A stretch of 64,000 nt of DNA, taken from the NCBI RefSeq assembly GCF_018691265.1, contig NW_024881322.1, positions 16,083,489 to 16,147,488 on the forward strand. The letters are read 5' to 3'. This stretch comes from Tyto alba. Taxonomy: Eukaryota > Chordata > Aves > Strigiformes > Tytonidae. Shown one piece after another: positions 25,227 to 38,245 of this stretch. Under the pieces are notes generated by a model. It did no database searches. It saw nothing but the letters and a program-made list of their open reading frames with translations, and was not told the origin of the DNA. The stretch's first letter is position 1. Each line of letters opens with the position of its first letter. The position numbers and the translations under genes were made by a program.

Positions 25227-28200
25227 TTTCTCAGTCGGGTGAGGGAAAGAATGGACAGGGTACCAAACTGCAGAGGGTATCAGAGGGAAGCTTCAAGGCA
25301 ATTACATCAGTGAACTGAATTCCATTTCACACTAACTGTATGTGAGGAAAGATTAGATGTTCCTATGCAGCCACCATTAGTGGTTGTAGATCCCCACCTC
25401 GGCATGTATGGACAGAGACTGGGAGGTGTTTAAAGTATTGGTATCAGCAACCTTTTTTGTGAAGCAGGCAAGCAGTTCTGCTCCTGCAGCCCAGCTGAGG
25501 AACAGTCTATGGTTCAGCTCGTGAAAAAAACACTCAGACAAAAAAACTCATATACAACTATATGAGAATTAGACACCAGTACAGTTCTAAAGATCTGGGA
25601 CCTGTTTGACTCACGGGGTCTGTACAAGAGCAGAGATTATACATATCCTCTTGTGAGCCAAAACACCTGCCAATGGGACATTTTCATATTTACATAAGCT
25701 GCTGTGTTTTATTGTCAAGGTGCAAGTTTGGTGGATACTGAGAAACTGCAGATTTGATTCAAGTCTGAGTTTTTAAAATTTCTTAGAGACTTTCTAACAC
25801 CACAGTTTAAACAACATGCTCTTCTAGAAGTAAACTGTTTTCATTCCAGGCACACACACGCTCCCTAAATAGGCACAGATCTAGATCTAGATGGCAGGAG
25901 GAAAAGGTTACGTTGATTTTTATAGCCCTTACCCTTTATCTAAAGGGCACGTAAGATGACAAAGCAAACCACCAAGAACTTCTATTATGAAGCGCTGACA
26001 CTGAATCTCTTAATGCATGTTTGCATTTTCTCACTTGTAATATGGAAATAGCATTTAATCTTTTAATGCCTACAGAAGCAGCTCCGATTTGCATTGCCTA
26101 GCAGAGGGAATAGGGCGCTGGCCCATCCACAGAGTCCCACGCTGCTTGTGTGCAGAAGACAGACTAGAAATGTGGCACCCTTTTCACATAACACTTCTGA
26201 TTCATGTACATAAATAAGCAACATAACTGGCTATTCTATTATGTTTATTCATCGTAGCTCATAAAAGCAGAGCTGAACCAATACAGCTATGAAACAGACG
26301 GCTAGATTTTAGAAAATTAGCTAATCAAGCTCCAAATGTATGACTTGCACTGCCTTAAACCGGCAACAAAGTGCATCGATCAGCAAATCCCAAGCTTAGC
26401 TTGAGCAGGTAACAGGAAAACCATCGTGGTACAGGGTTGATGCAAAAAATAATTCCAAAGCATAACTAGGTAGGCAGGCTCTCCACGGAAAGCAAGATCA
26501 TTCTCAAAGTCTATTTAAAGGTATATCCCTTTGGATGCACAGCAGAGTTCAAAGCTGAAACAAAAGTAGGAAATACAAAAGCATAGTTTCACTAATGTTG
26601 AAAAGGAAAAACCGCAAAAAAAGGGATGATGGTCTTTTACAGAGTCTGGGTCTTCAGTACTTCACAGCACTGTTGCAAAAATGAAAGTAAAAATATTACA
26701 GCCACCATGAATGAATTATTCACGATTAGTAGCATTCTACAGAACCTGCAAGTAACACTGGAACTGTTGGACAAGGCACAATAAATGCACAAGGCACCAG
26801 GAAATCATAGAAATTGTTGAATCTATTTTTTCAGTGCCTGCAGCACTGCGTAGTTCTGTAAATAAAAAAGAAATCCCCTGTTCCCAAGAAAAGGCCAGTC
26901 AGCTTTGCTACAATTATTTTTGGCATTCAGTAGAAATAGCCCACAAAAAGGCACGATCCCTTTAGAGAGCCAATGTGTGATGTGTGCCCCCTCTGCTGCG
27001 GATGGGGCTCTGCCTCCCTCCCTGCTCAGGCACTGGGTTTCTTTCTCAGCCAAGGCAGGAGCAGCCTCACAGGCAGATTTCCTGCCAGCGTGGTCACACT
27101 CAATGTGGGAACGTCGGATGCAGACAATGAGTGTTTAATAAAAGCTAACAAGGTTGGGTTGGGGTTTTTTGGGTGTTTTTTTTTTTTTGGTGTGGTTTTT
27201 TTTGTTTTGTTTTGTTTTTTGGTTTTTTTTTGTTTTTTGTTTTTTGAACTTGAGCTCGTTTCATTGCTAATGCAATAAATGATTACAGTTCAAGTCAAAT
27301 GTGGTCAAAATTCAAATAAACCTACAAAAGCCCTTTCTGGGAAGTTACAAGGCATTGGAGCAGCCAAAAATGTAAAGAAATAATCCCCTGTGTTTCTGAA
27401 GACAAACAAGTGACTAGCCCAAGGGCTGCTAAAGAATTCAGGGCCAGGCAGAGCAGAAGTGGCTCAGGGCTGTGTTGAAACAGCAAGTGGGTTGTCTACT
27501 CCTGAACAATCCTCTGCCCCCAGCCAGCTCATTGCTGTTACCTCCCATCTGTTGTGACTACCTCCTGATAGTAAGCACCTAGAGGACAGTCTTCCACGTT
27601 TCAAGATCAAGAGGTTAGGGAGAGAATTCATGGTAGCACAGGAACAGCGTTGATCGTCTCTCGACATTCACCATGGCAAGGGCCACACAGAATATCCCAA
27701 GCATTGCACTACGTGAAGGATTTTGGACAAAGGACATGGACAAAAGTTTTCACGGTTCATTGGGATTTCCATCTCCAACTCTCTAGATGGTTTCAGTGGA
27801 ACTTTAAAGATTTTTCTCCTTATTTGTAATCATTTCTCTCCTCTGTTTTAATTGCCTCCAGCAATGTTCTTTAATACTCTAATTTCTGTCCTGCACGTAG
27901 AAGTATGAAATCATGCTGAACACAGCAAATACGCATCTTTTTCACAGGTTTTAAAGTGAACAAGTTTCCCATAAAGAGCATGGGAGTATCTGTATTAATC
28001 TTGCAGTGCTCTTTCTTGTGGTTATTTGAACATATTCAGCTATTTCAAGAATGTGTCTTCAGAGAGAGCTCGTCTCCCAGGTTTTCCTGTCATCACCTCT
28101 TGTTCTGGCAGTTTATATTTTTCCTGCAAGTTCAGTGACCACTGTCAAATGAACTAAGGATTGCAATTCCCTGTGGGCAAACGTCTGCATGACTAAAGCC

Positions 28201-30203
28201 ACTGCTCTGACCAGTATTGACCAATCAGCTGGAAACATTCTGTAATGCATTACAGAAATAAAAACGTGGTCTGTCCAGAAAATGGTTAAAAAAACAACGT
28301 TAAGGCAGTGTAGAGAAGTCTATATTTTTACTGTCAATATGCATCTCGTCTTTGGATAAATAAAAGGACAAAATCTCTAAGACCAGAAGCCCCTAGGAAA
28401 ACTGACTTCAATTGACAAAAACATAATACAAGTGTGGAAAGATGTTATATGAAATGGTATGTGTGTGGCAAGAGGGTATATTTTCCATCAGCTCATTTGC
28501 TAGATACATTCTTTACCTTAATATCAAGTCAGCAAGTCCCTGCTAGTCGCCGATGCAAACCTTCCGAGCCCTAGCAAAGGCTTGTTTCCGTTTATGGCAG
28601 TGGGGTTATTTTCTCAACTCTCTATCTGCATGACGAGATGTTTTCTTAATGTCCGCCTCTATTTCGTTTTCTGCCAGTTCCTATGGGGAGGCCCAAATCC
28701 TGTGGCTTGCGCCTGGTTACCGGGGGCTGGATTTGCAGGCAGCAGTCCCACTGAACCTGACACGGTGCCGATGCTGGGGGGGGGGAGTGGGGGGGAAGGG
28801 GTTGTGAATGGGGGTGGGGGTGTCACACATCCAGCAAGATTTTAATTTATATACTCTTTCCAAAAATTCAAGTATTAGGTAAAGGTGAACCAGGGCAGGA
28901 TAAACACCCAAACCAGAAAATTTCTTTGTTTAGAACCAGAACTGAAGCCAGTAATTTTATGTTCCTTTGATCATTTTCTCTTTTCAAAGATCACGCAGAA
29001 ATCTTTTGCTGGCATTCACCTACACACTCCACACCACTGAAACTACCTGCTGCTACCTCTCCTCAGGCAGAATTGTCTCATCCTCCACCCTTCCGGATGT
29101 TCCTTTGTACTGCAACACCCACCTCTTCCATCAGGATTTTGCCATGGACTCGTGTGTTTCCAGCAAAATGATACTTGGTGTAGAAATTTAGGAGGTGCCC
29201 AGGTTCTACCTTAACATTCATTTATCGCCAATTAAAAGAGTATCGAGTGCTGCTGTGGGCCAACCAGCAAATCCTTTGAAGGGGTTTGCAGCAAAGCCGC
29301 TGCAGGTCATTGTTGGTTCCCTCAGAAACCACCAGTGCTCCAAGCACAGTTCCCACATCACTCGCTGGCCGTGTTGGCACAGGAGGTGCTGGGGTTTCTG
29401 CACCCCCAGCTACAGGAGGGAAGGCACCTGTGTAACCCCACAGCCTCTTGTCCCCGCTAGCAGGGCAGGATCCCTGGGGAACTCCTGCCACTTGCCCGTG
29501 GGCCTCTCCCCGCTGATCCTTCCCTTCAGCTCGCCAAAGGATGTTGCGTACCAGGGCAAGTGGGGTTCACCAGGAGCATTGCAAAGGTTTGCTGCTGCAA
29601 GGGCCACGCAAGACGGTGCACATGCATTTCATGTAACACATTGTCCTTGCCTGTGACATTTTCGCTCTACCCAAACCGCCAAGCAGCAGATGGTAATGAC
29701 AAAACCTCATGCAAAACGAAGAAATCAGCTGATGTGGTAAAAGCACTGGTCCATAAGAGGACCCAGGATAATGAGACCATGAAGAGAGAGCGCTTCGGTC
29801 ACCCCATCAGATTACATCACACTCAGTGCATCATTACACTTGACATTTCATTTAACCTGTTTAATACTTCTACCAATAGTATGTTGGCCACACTGCTCAG
29901 GATCAATTTCTCTGATTACTAGGCATTTTTTCCCCTTATTGTTTAATCCAAAGTCTGTCTCACTCCAGTTACCACAATGATTAAAAACCCCACCGCTATT
30001 GGAACACCAATTCCTTCGTCCTACTCCAGTTATAGTTTAGAAATCAGGATGTCTTAACTACTGAGTGTGCCTTTCTGCTTTCATGAGAATATAGTGTTTT
30101 TGTCTGAGTTTGTGATGCAGAGTTGTATTGTGTTGCTTCATACAGAGATGCTGCTTTCTAAAGTTAAAGACGACCATGTAAATAATTCAGCATGAAAAAT
30201 CAT
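25227..30203. other. Non-coding DNA with simple-sequence tracts
   Basis: No gene was recognised. A T/G-rich tract at about 27145-27246 (T runs broken by G) and a G-run cluster at about 28770-28822 are the notable compositional features. The region 29.2-29.65 kb has open frames on both strands but no recognisable protein. Confidence 0.5.
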
Positions 30204-30882
30204 TTCATAGAACCACAGAATGGTTTGGGTTAGAAGGGACCTTAAAGCGCCCCCAGTGCCACCCCCTGCCCCAGGCAGGGCCCCCTTCCCCCAGCCCAGG
30301 GGGCTCCCAGCCCCGTCCAACCTGGCCTTGAACCCTTCCAGGGAGGGGGCAGCCACAGCTGCTCTGGGCACCCTGGGCCAGCGCCTCACCCCCCGCACAG
30401 GGAACAATTTCTGCCTTAGATCTCACCTAAATCTCCCCTCTTTCCGTTTAAAACTTACCCCTTGTGCTAAACCCATACTCCCTGCTAAAAAGTCCCTCCC
30501 CCCCTCTCCTGCCCCCCCTTTAAGCCCTGGGAGGCCGCTCGAAGGGCTCCCCGGAGCCTTCTCTTCTCCAGGCTGAACCCCCCCAACTCTCTCAGCCCGG
30601 CCCCCCAGGGGAGCTGCTCCAGCCCCCCCAGCATCTCCGTGGCCTCCTCTGGCCCCGCTCGAGCAGCTCCGGGTCCTTCTGCTGTTGGGGGCCCCCGAGC
30701 TGGCCCCAGCACTGCAGGGGGGTCTCCCCAGAGCGGAGCAGAGGGGGAGAATCCCCTCCCTGGCCCTGCTGCCCCCCCTGCTCTGGCTGCAGCCCAGGGC
30801 ACGGGTGGGTTCTGGGCTGCGAGCGCACGGGGCTGCCTCACGGGCAGTTTTCCCCCCACCAACCCCCCCAGCCCTTCTCTGC
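30204..30882 (-). mobile_element. CR1 LINE 3' fragment (copy B, GC-rich)
   Basis: This has the same antisense CR1 3' end as at 17.4 kb, with a better preserved terminus (CATAGAACCACAGAATGG, the inverse of the terminal ATTCTATG-type repeat). By eye about 14 substitutions separate it from copy A over roughly 660 bp, so both belong to the same young, GC-rich CR1 subfamily. It is 5'-truncated near 30880. Flanking sequences of the two copies are unrelated, which argues for two insertions, not a segmental duplication. Confidence 0.92.
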
Positions 30883-30930
30883 AGACAGCAGAGTACCCTG
30901 AAATCTATCATACATTACTTTTATAGCTGT

Positions 30931-30935
30931 GAAAC
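30931..30935 (+). repeat. Target-site duplication GAAAC (left)
   Basis: GAAAC immediately before the LTR start TGTCTTGG matches GAAAC at 31561-31565 immediately after the LTR end ACAACA. A 5-bp duplication is usual for several avian ERV groups, including ERVL-like ones. Confidence 0.8.
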
Positions 30936-31215
30936 TGTCTTGGGCTGAAATAGAGTTTAATATTCCTTTTCAGGGACTAGATGAGTGCTGTGTTTTGGAT
31001 TTAGCTTTGGGTTTGGTATAGGAAAAATGCTGATAGCACACTGGTGTTTTTAGCTGCTACCGAGACTTCAAGGACTCTCTGACTCCCCATGTCCTGCCCG
31101 TGCACAAGAAACGGGGAGGGAGCATGGACAGAGCACCGGACCCAAACTGGCCAGTGAAATATTCCATACCATGGCACGTCATGCTCACTGTACAGAGGAG
31201 GGGTGGCTGGGAAGG

Positions 31216-31255
<40 letters not shown>

Positions 31256-31560
31256 CTTCCAGGATTGCGACTGTGGGATCTTGGTATCTCGGGGTCACTG
31301 GCCGGGAACGGGCTGGGGGTTGCTCAGCGGGTGGGGAGCAATTACGCTGTACATTGCCTGTTTATATATTTCTTTTTGTTTTCCCCCTATCATCGTTATT
31401 GTTCTCATTTTATTGCCATTATTAAACTGTTCTTATCTCAGCCTGCGAGTCTCCCTTCACCCCTCTAATCCCCTCCCCCATTCCCAGGTGGGGAGGGGGA
31501 AGGGGGGGTGACCAGCTGCGGGGGTTGGTTGCAGTTGCTGATCAGGCCCAAACCACAACA
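30936..31560 (+). mobile_element. Endogenous retrovirus solo LTR (plus strand)
   Basis: This 625-bp element begins TGTCTTGGGCTGAAATAGAG and ends AAACCACAACA. It contains landmarks of a widespread avian LTR family: GAGTGCTGTGTTTTGGATTT, ATATTCCATACCATGGCACG, CATGCTCACTGTACAGAGG, TATTAAACTGTTCTTATCTC (with an ATTAAA poly(A) signal) and CCCCTCCCCCATTCCCAGG. Perfect 5-bp duplications (GAAAC) flank it. No internal retroviral region is present, so it is a solo LTR left by recombination. A (CT)18 expansion interrupts it at 31218-31253, where the family normally has its U3 promoter region. Confidence 0.88.
31218..31253. repeat. (CT)18 microsatellite inside the LTR
   Basis: Eighteen uninterrupted CT units lie between GGGAAGGAG and GGCTTCCAGG. 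The array is nested in the solo LTR, so it arose after insertion or was carried by the inserting copy. Confidence 0.95.
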
Positions 31561-31565
31561 GAAAC
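31561..31565 (+). repeat. Target-site duplication GAAAC (right)
   Basis: This is the right-hand copy of the 5-bp duplication, directly after the LTR terminus ACA. Confidence 0.8.
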
Positions 31566-34500
31566 ACATGCCATTATCTGCCAACCTTAACACAGATATT
31601 TCCAAAGAATTACTTGGTCTGAATTAAAAATTGATTAATTTTTCCTAGCATGAAAATCCTTTAGATTTAACTAAACTTTGCTTTTTCATTATCTAGAGGA
31701 ACCCACAAGTTAGACGAAGGCTCTATTCAATTCTCCTCTAATGTGGCACTCCATCCTCCCCAGTACAGATGGATGGGGAGTGGGCTGAAATCCCAGGAAA
31801 TGAGCAAGGGGAAAACAAGTTTGTCCGAGAGGTAGCACCAAACTGCTGTCTGAGGATCCTGCAAAGGAGCATCAAAGGTCTCTCCTTCTACTCAGTCTTT
31901 CATAGATTCCCCATTTAAAATAATATTCTTACTTACAGCACATGGAATAGGTATTAGGAGGGAAGGACAAGCATTTGGCATGCAGAGAGTTTCTGTGTAA
32001 AATCTGAGATACCTCATGGGAGAAAAGCCTGCTTGGTGTGCTCGCACTCCCAGCCTCTCACCCTCCTGTGAGTAAATAACTTGCACGTCTGTGCCTGGAT
32101 AGACTAGCTCAGTAATTCATACTTGTCCAAGTCAAAAAGGCAGAAGTATTCTCAGTTAGTTCTAAACTAAGTATAATTAAAATTCAGTATCATTTATATT
32201 TTAATCTACCCAAGTTTTTATCGTCTTGGTACAGATAAGTGATAGAAGACATCAAATCACACAGACAAGAACAACAGAAGACATGATACTATAGAATCCA
32301 AAAGTTATTTGCCCTCTCACGCGGCAAGGAAAGATTATTTACATTCAGTATTTCAACTGCTGAGGATGTTAACAGAGAGAGTCAATAATTCAGATTTACT
32401 TCAACAGTGTGTACAAGTTGTGGCTTCTTGGTGATGCCCTGCTTCTTATATTGACCATATTTGTTTATATTTTCTAGTGGTCAGATAACGTTGGTTTCTG
32501 ATGCAACTTTCTCACTCATGATATGAGCTATTATCCAGCAAGGCAGCCAGAATTGAATTGTTTCCATGATAAATCCCACCCACATCTGAGATTTCACATC
32601 ACAGCTGGAACTGTGATTTTATAACTACTAAACAGCAGAGTCAGCCAAAATGGTTAGAAGTTCAGCAGTGTGGTCTCCGTTCTCGCCGCGTTATCTGTAC
32701 TGAGCCCAGGCTTTGTAACGGCATGGGAGAGGTGCTGGCCAGGCATCCCGCAAACCCTCCACAGGAGTTGGCCCTGCCAAGGAGCACAGCTGGTTTAAAA
32801 GAGCCCCTCCACCACCTGAGCGGGATTAGGGGATAATCCCTTTCCCCAGGGGTCACAGTTCATTTTTCCATCACAGACACATTACTGTCAGTCTAAGATG
32901 CTGGATTACCGACTGCCTGCATCATGCAGCCCATGAGACTGGGACAAAGCACATACCAGAATTTAGAACAACCCCCAAAACAAAGCCATAACCTGAAAAG
33001 GGGCAGTATATATCCAGTCAGATCACATTCCTGGCAGTTCACTTTAATATCCCCAAGCTTGCAAACCCTCTGCTCCTTTGGTAGGATTGGCTGCGTCTGG
33101 TTCATTTGACCCAGAAAGGCTGAAGGAATAAATCCTGTTTGGTTCACTGGAAATCCACACGTGTGGAAAGCTGCGGTCCTTATCAACAAGGTGTTTTCCC
33201 CAAGATGAGCTGTGAGCAATGGAAGGACTTGGAGCTCAATGACAGAAGCAGAAAGGGGAGTAGAGGGAAGAAAGAAGAGACTTACTTAGTAAGCCTCGAG
33301 CATAAGCTGTACAAGAGTATGATCAGTATTACCAGGTCCATAGAAGTAGCAGTAGTCTTTAAAACATACTGTGGCTAACTTGTTCCTCAAATTTTGCACT
33401 CGGTGAGGCAGGGACATTCTGGTTCACCAATTGTGCAGGGTGTGGTGGGATCCTACAGGCCACTTGAGGAAACAAACACACTACAGCTTCTCAAAATGTG
33501 CATCTCCAGTAGAATTGGGTTTTTTTTCCTCCTAGAGGAAGAACGGGCCACATAGACCATTCTCTCTACCCCTCATGCTGGTGCTACAGCCATCCAGGTT
33601 GAAGCCAAAGGACCTCACACAGTCTAACAAGTTCCTGTGATCATCATAACTATTTTATTAGTAGTATTCTAAGTTATAATTCTAAATTACTGTTCTCTAC
33701 GCAACAGCTACTACTGCAGTATTACTCCTATAGCAATCTTGCTTTTTCCTTCCCTTCCATACAAAATGTCTAACTTAGCACTGCTCCAGCCCTCTTAATT
33801 TCCTCTCCTGAGAGAGGCATAGTTTCAGAACGACCAAAAGCAGAAATAAAAAGTGGTGCCTTACTATGCTAGTAATGATGATTTGGCAGTGAATATTACA
33901 CACTCTTCCCTCTCCTTTAGTCAGACCACAACAGATTTCGTCACAGAATGCTAGTAATCCAAATTTCTACCCAACCCCATAAAGTATTTTTGAGTTTTTC
34001 TCTCTGAAGGTGGTCTTTCATTAGGGCTAACTCCACCTGCATGTCCCACACAGCCACATCACTGAATTTGGCAACCCAACTAACAATGAGTAACATAAAG
34101 GCACTCACAGTGTTTTTTGGAGCACACGGCTGTGCGGCAGTGACGCCCCACAGCATCGCTCCAGGCCAGCACACCACGTACCCTGCCCTGGCCCCCACTG
34201 CCACGCACGGGCACAGATGTACCCTTGCCCTGGCCACAGGCAAAGCTGCTTCTGCAGCACTCCCCCACGGTCTCCCTCATCCCACCCAGCGAGCACCTGA
34301 GCTTCAGTACGTAAAATGTTAACCCCCACACCGTGAGTAGGCAGCAAGGAAGCTACCTCTCCTTCACAATACATAAGAACAAGGAGAATCTGTGTCCTTG
34401 GCTGGGTATCTGCTTTCTCCAGTCTTTTTTAAATTAAAAGATAAATGTCAGCCTGCATCTAGTACTAAACGCAAGGAGAAAAATAATGGCTTCTGGTACA

Positions 34501-37478
34501 TACTAAACTGATTATAGACCACAGGCTGCTAGCGATGGTGATTCACTGCCTTGAAATGACTGTCTAGGAAAGCCAAACACAGGGGTTACTCTCTGGCCCC
34601 GAGCATCAAACTTGCTCGTCTTCCTTTCCACTAAAGTGCCCAGGCCCAACTGAATGCATGATTTCTTAGGCACCCCATCCACACCCCAAAAAACAGTACT
34701 CTCAGCTAAGAGGCACTTTGGAAATTGATACTGCCTGCCAAGGCACTGGCGCATTCAACAGCAACGAGGAATGCGGAGGCCAGAGTGCATCAGATGGCTT
34801 GGAGGTGGGATATGGGAAAGATGTCCTCTTCTGAGAGTAGGTACAAAAGCTCTTGGCAATTGCCACTAAAATCAACTACTTCCAGCATGTTGTGGAGTAT
34901 CCTCTTTTTGTCTTCTTATTCAAAATAGTATCTAGGTAGCTGTACCCAAATTTTACAAAATACCTCAGTGCTTGGGATACAACCTGACTCCCTCTTTCCC
35001 TCTCCACCTCTCTCTCACACATATGTGCACAGATTTTTTTTTTAGTACATGCCGCCCTGTATCAAGATGAACTCTCATTTCCATTTTCTTCTCCTGACCA
35101 CATAACTGCTTATTCCTTTCTTGGCATCACTTGACCTCAAAAAAAGAGGAGAAAGCACACCTATACAAATGGCCTGACACTGAGGTGTCTCCAGGATTGT
35201 ACTCTATAAATCCATCCCCTGAAGGGAGGCAGCTCTTCTCCCAGACTTTCACTCCCTGGAGAAGAAGTCCAGCCAGTACCTATCCCACTTCCCGACTGCC
35301 ATGGGTGTCCCAGCGTGAGAGGAGCTCCTGCAGCCAGTGAAGGCACCCTGGAACACGTCCTTCCTCATTGTGAATAGCCCTGAGCTACTCTGTGAATGGA
35401 GATCAACCTCTGTTTTGAAAAGAGACCACAAAGGCAACAACAGTTACAGCCAAGCCACATTATAGTTATATCTTTTAAACCCAACTCTTTATTCTAAATT
35501 GATTTTTGTTTCTTCGCCAGATTTTCTCCCCAACTCTGAACAAGGACCAGCTCTAACCTCTACCACTATAATGGGCACACAACGGGCAGGAGAGAGACGG
35601 CACCCAACAACACTAATTTCCTAATTTTGTTTTCTTCAGCACTTTTTTTGAGATGCCATCATAACACTAAAGAATTTCCACACTCAAAACACAAGAAAAG
35701 ACCATGCTCAGGAACTCACAGGAGTAATTTATCAGGCACAAGGGTGAGACAGAAACAAGCCTGCTTAGCATTACTCTTACAGATTTTATATGTCTCCATA
35801 TTTTTAGGAAGCCCTCCACCCCCTTTCTTACTGAGGCATAAAAAGATATAAGTAGCTTTCTGTACAGACACAAGACCCACTCTAAATAAGCTCCTTACCA
35901 CTCATAAATTTGGATTTCATCCAAGAGCGCCCCTGAATAAAACTGACAGTAGTACTCTACCCAATTATTCCAGCAGCTCCTATGCACTCCTTCAGCAGAC
36001 AAAGAGCTTCAGGAACTTCAATACAAGCCAAGTCCCTCTAATTCCCCTCTCCACTTGGAAACAACCCTGCAGCTCCTCTCTCTTCAAATCCCTCTCCTGC
36101 TATTAAGCATCACCTGAACAAGCCTCCTGCCTCAAGGAAGCAGCAGCTGTAGCAATTACACCAGGGCTTCTGCTGTCCCATGTCCATTTCTGGGTTTGAA
36201 TATTTCCTTGTTTTTACTTTAGACTGCTGTATATATAATGCTCTTCAAAATATTTTCAGCCAACTTTTACAATACTTGGAATTTATCATATACTTCTAAT
36301 CCCTTGAATCAAGTGATTAAAAAATAATTCTCCAAAAAAATTGTTAGATGATCCCAGCACTCACAGTTGCAAAGTTTGAAAATAAGAGCCATTTTGCGTA
36401 AAAGCTTAGAATTTAAATACAGCCAAAAAGTTCAAAACACTTGCGATTTAATTATTTTATAACTATCCCATGATTTTGTTTTATTTTACTCTAAAGGCTC
36501 AAATCCTGTTGTTTAGTTTCTTTTTTTTTTTTTTTTTTTTTTTAAATGGCTGCAGGCCTTAACAAGTGATGATGCAATAGGCATTTTAAGAAGCAAACCT
36601 GGAGTTTGAGTGGCATGCATACCCCAGGTGGCTGAAAGCCAGCGCTTGCAAAGGGACTTGCTGACATCAGGATGTCCCCCCCTGCAGAGAGTGGCTTGGA
36701 CAAGCAGAATTCCTTTCGAGACCTCAAGCAATTCAGATGTTGATCCCATCAAGCTACGATATGTCAGAAGCAATACACCCTTTAATTTTGTCTCCACGCC
36801 ACAAATTCACTCTGCCATTTTAACTCCCCATTAAATGCCCACTCTTTCCCTTCAGCAATGATTCCCACCATTTGTTTAATCCCCAAGTCCCTCATTCTCC
36901 TGTATAAGGAGCCATTGAGAGTGTCAAATATGTACACAGATAGAGAGAAATTGAAACTGCATGAGAATTGAACCCTGACAACTGGGACTCTTTCTAGAAG
37001 GTTATGTGAGCTTGTATATGGGTCAAAACACAGTATGGGAAGCGCTTCAAATATTTGCTTAAAAAAAGATACGGTTTAAAAAAAGCACCAATTCTGTGTG
37101 TCTGCTTTTGAAACTTTAAAGGAAAGAGCATTCGCAGATGACTCCAAATTGAGCTCAGCTCTTCAGCAAACCAGTTTCTCCCTGGGTTTGACACTGGTTC
37201 AGACAACAAATCACACCTCTGAGAACCACTCCAATTCAGAGGAGTCCCAAATAGGTTTTGCAAGTGACCTCAGTGAATTTTCTGATTGGTCTGCATTTCT
37301 CCAGAACTGTTTGCAGACTGACACTCTGTTCTTCTGCTTTTTAATCCCAGTCTCTACCATGTTGCAAAAAAGACATTGCTTGTTCTTTCAGGTCAGTCCT
37401 CTGAGTTATTTCCAGTTCTCCAGAGAATATTTTGCAGAGTGGACCAGACTCTTCGGCATTCTTCTGAAATTGCACCTT
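31566..37478. other. Non-coding DNA
   Basis: No gene was recognised. A poly(T) tract (about 36522-36543) is present. Downstream (on the minus strand) of the ST13-like locus, 36.5-37.4 kb shows no trace of the Gly/Met/Pro-rich segment or STI1-type C-terminal domain of ST13. Confidence 0.5.
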
Positions 37479-38245
37479 TTATTCAGGAAGCTTTTTTTTG
37501 GCTCTTTCCCATGGCACAAGGACTTTCTCTTTAAAGTTCCCTCGCTTTCCAACACACTGCTCCCGAGATCTCTCCAGAGTTTTCTGAGCTCTCTTCCTGT
37601 GCCTATGGGGCTTTCTTCTGAGCTTTCTCTTGCTCACACAGGAGCTCTTTCTAAGCTCCCTCAAATTCTTCCAGGGCCTTTTTTTTTTTTGCTTTCTCCA
37701 GTTCTTCCAAGATTTTATTAGCTTCATTTTGTTCATTCTTAGCCCTCTCCTGCTCCTCTAGGGCTTGCTGCTGTGTTTTTGCAAGTTCTTTCAGGATTTC
37801 CTGTGCTCTCTCTTGTTCTCTGACAGCCCATATTTGAGCTCTCTCCTGCTCCTCCACAGCTTTTCTTTGTGATAGCTGCAGTTCCTCTAGAGCCTTCTGA
37901 GCCCTCGTCTCTTCTAATGCAAGCCTCTCAGCTCTTCCTCGGTCTTGTAGGGCCTCTCTATGAGCTTTCTCCAGTTCCTCCAGAGCATTTTTCTGAGCCA
38001 TATCAAGTTCTTCCAGGGTCTTTTTCTGAGTCTTTGCTAGTTCCTCCAGGGATTTTCCAGCTACTTATTTTTCTTCCACGTGCTTCTTCTGAGCTCTCCC
38101 ATGTTCTTCCTTGGCTTCATTGTGTTTAATTATCAGTCTTAACAAAGACTGCTGTTGAGCTTTCTCCAGTTCCTGCAGTCTTTGACTGGTTTCTCTCTTC
38201 TTCTTCCAAAAACTTCTTCTGTGCATTCTCCTGTTTCTCCAGAAC
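37479..38245 (-). pseudogene. Coiled-coil tail built of ~11-residue repeats
   Basis: Successive units have the form ALEELEKAQKK, for example SLEELAKTQKK, TLEELDMAQKN, ALEELEKAHRE, ALEELQLSQRK, AVEEQERAQIW, ILKELAKTQQQ, ALEEQERAK and ILEELEKAKKKK. The period is about 11 residues (33 nt), with some units of 9-17. Just before it, AKEEHGRAQKKHVEEK aligns with the AREEHERAQREEE charged region of ST13, so the array probably grew from that segment. One clean frame of about 115 residues lies at 37651-38001. Stops separate it from more repeats on both sides. The predicted structure is a long single helix or coiled coil. Confidence 0.7.

Noticed and set aside
37098..37721. 207-codon plus-strand frame
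   Set aside because: Part of it is antisense to the repeat-rich coiled-coil tail of the ST13-like locus, and the rest has no family resemblance.
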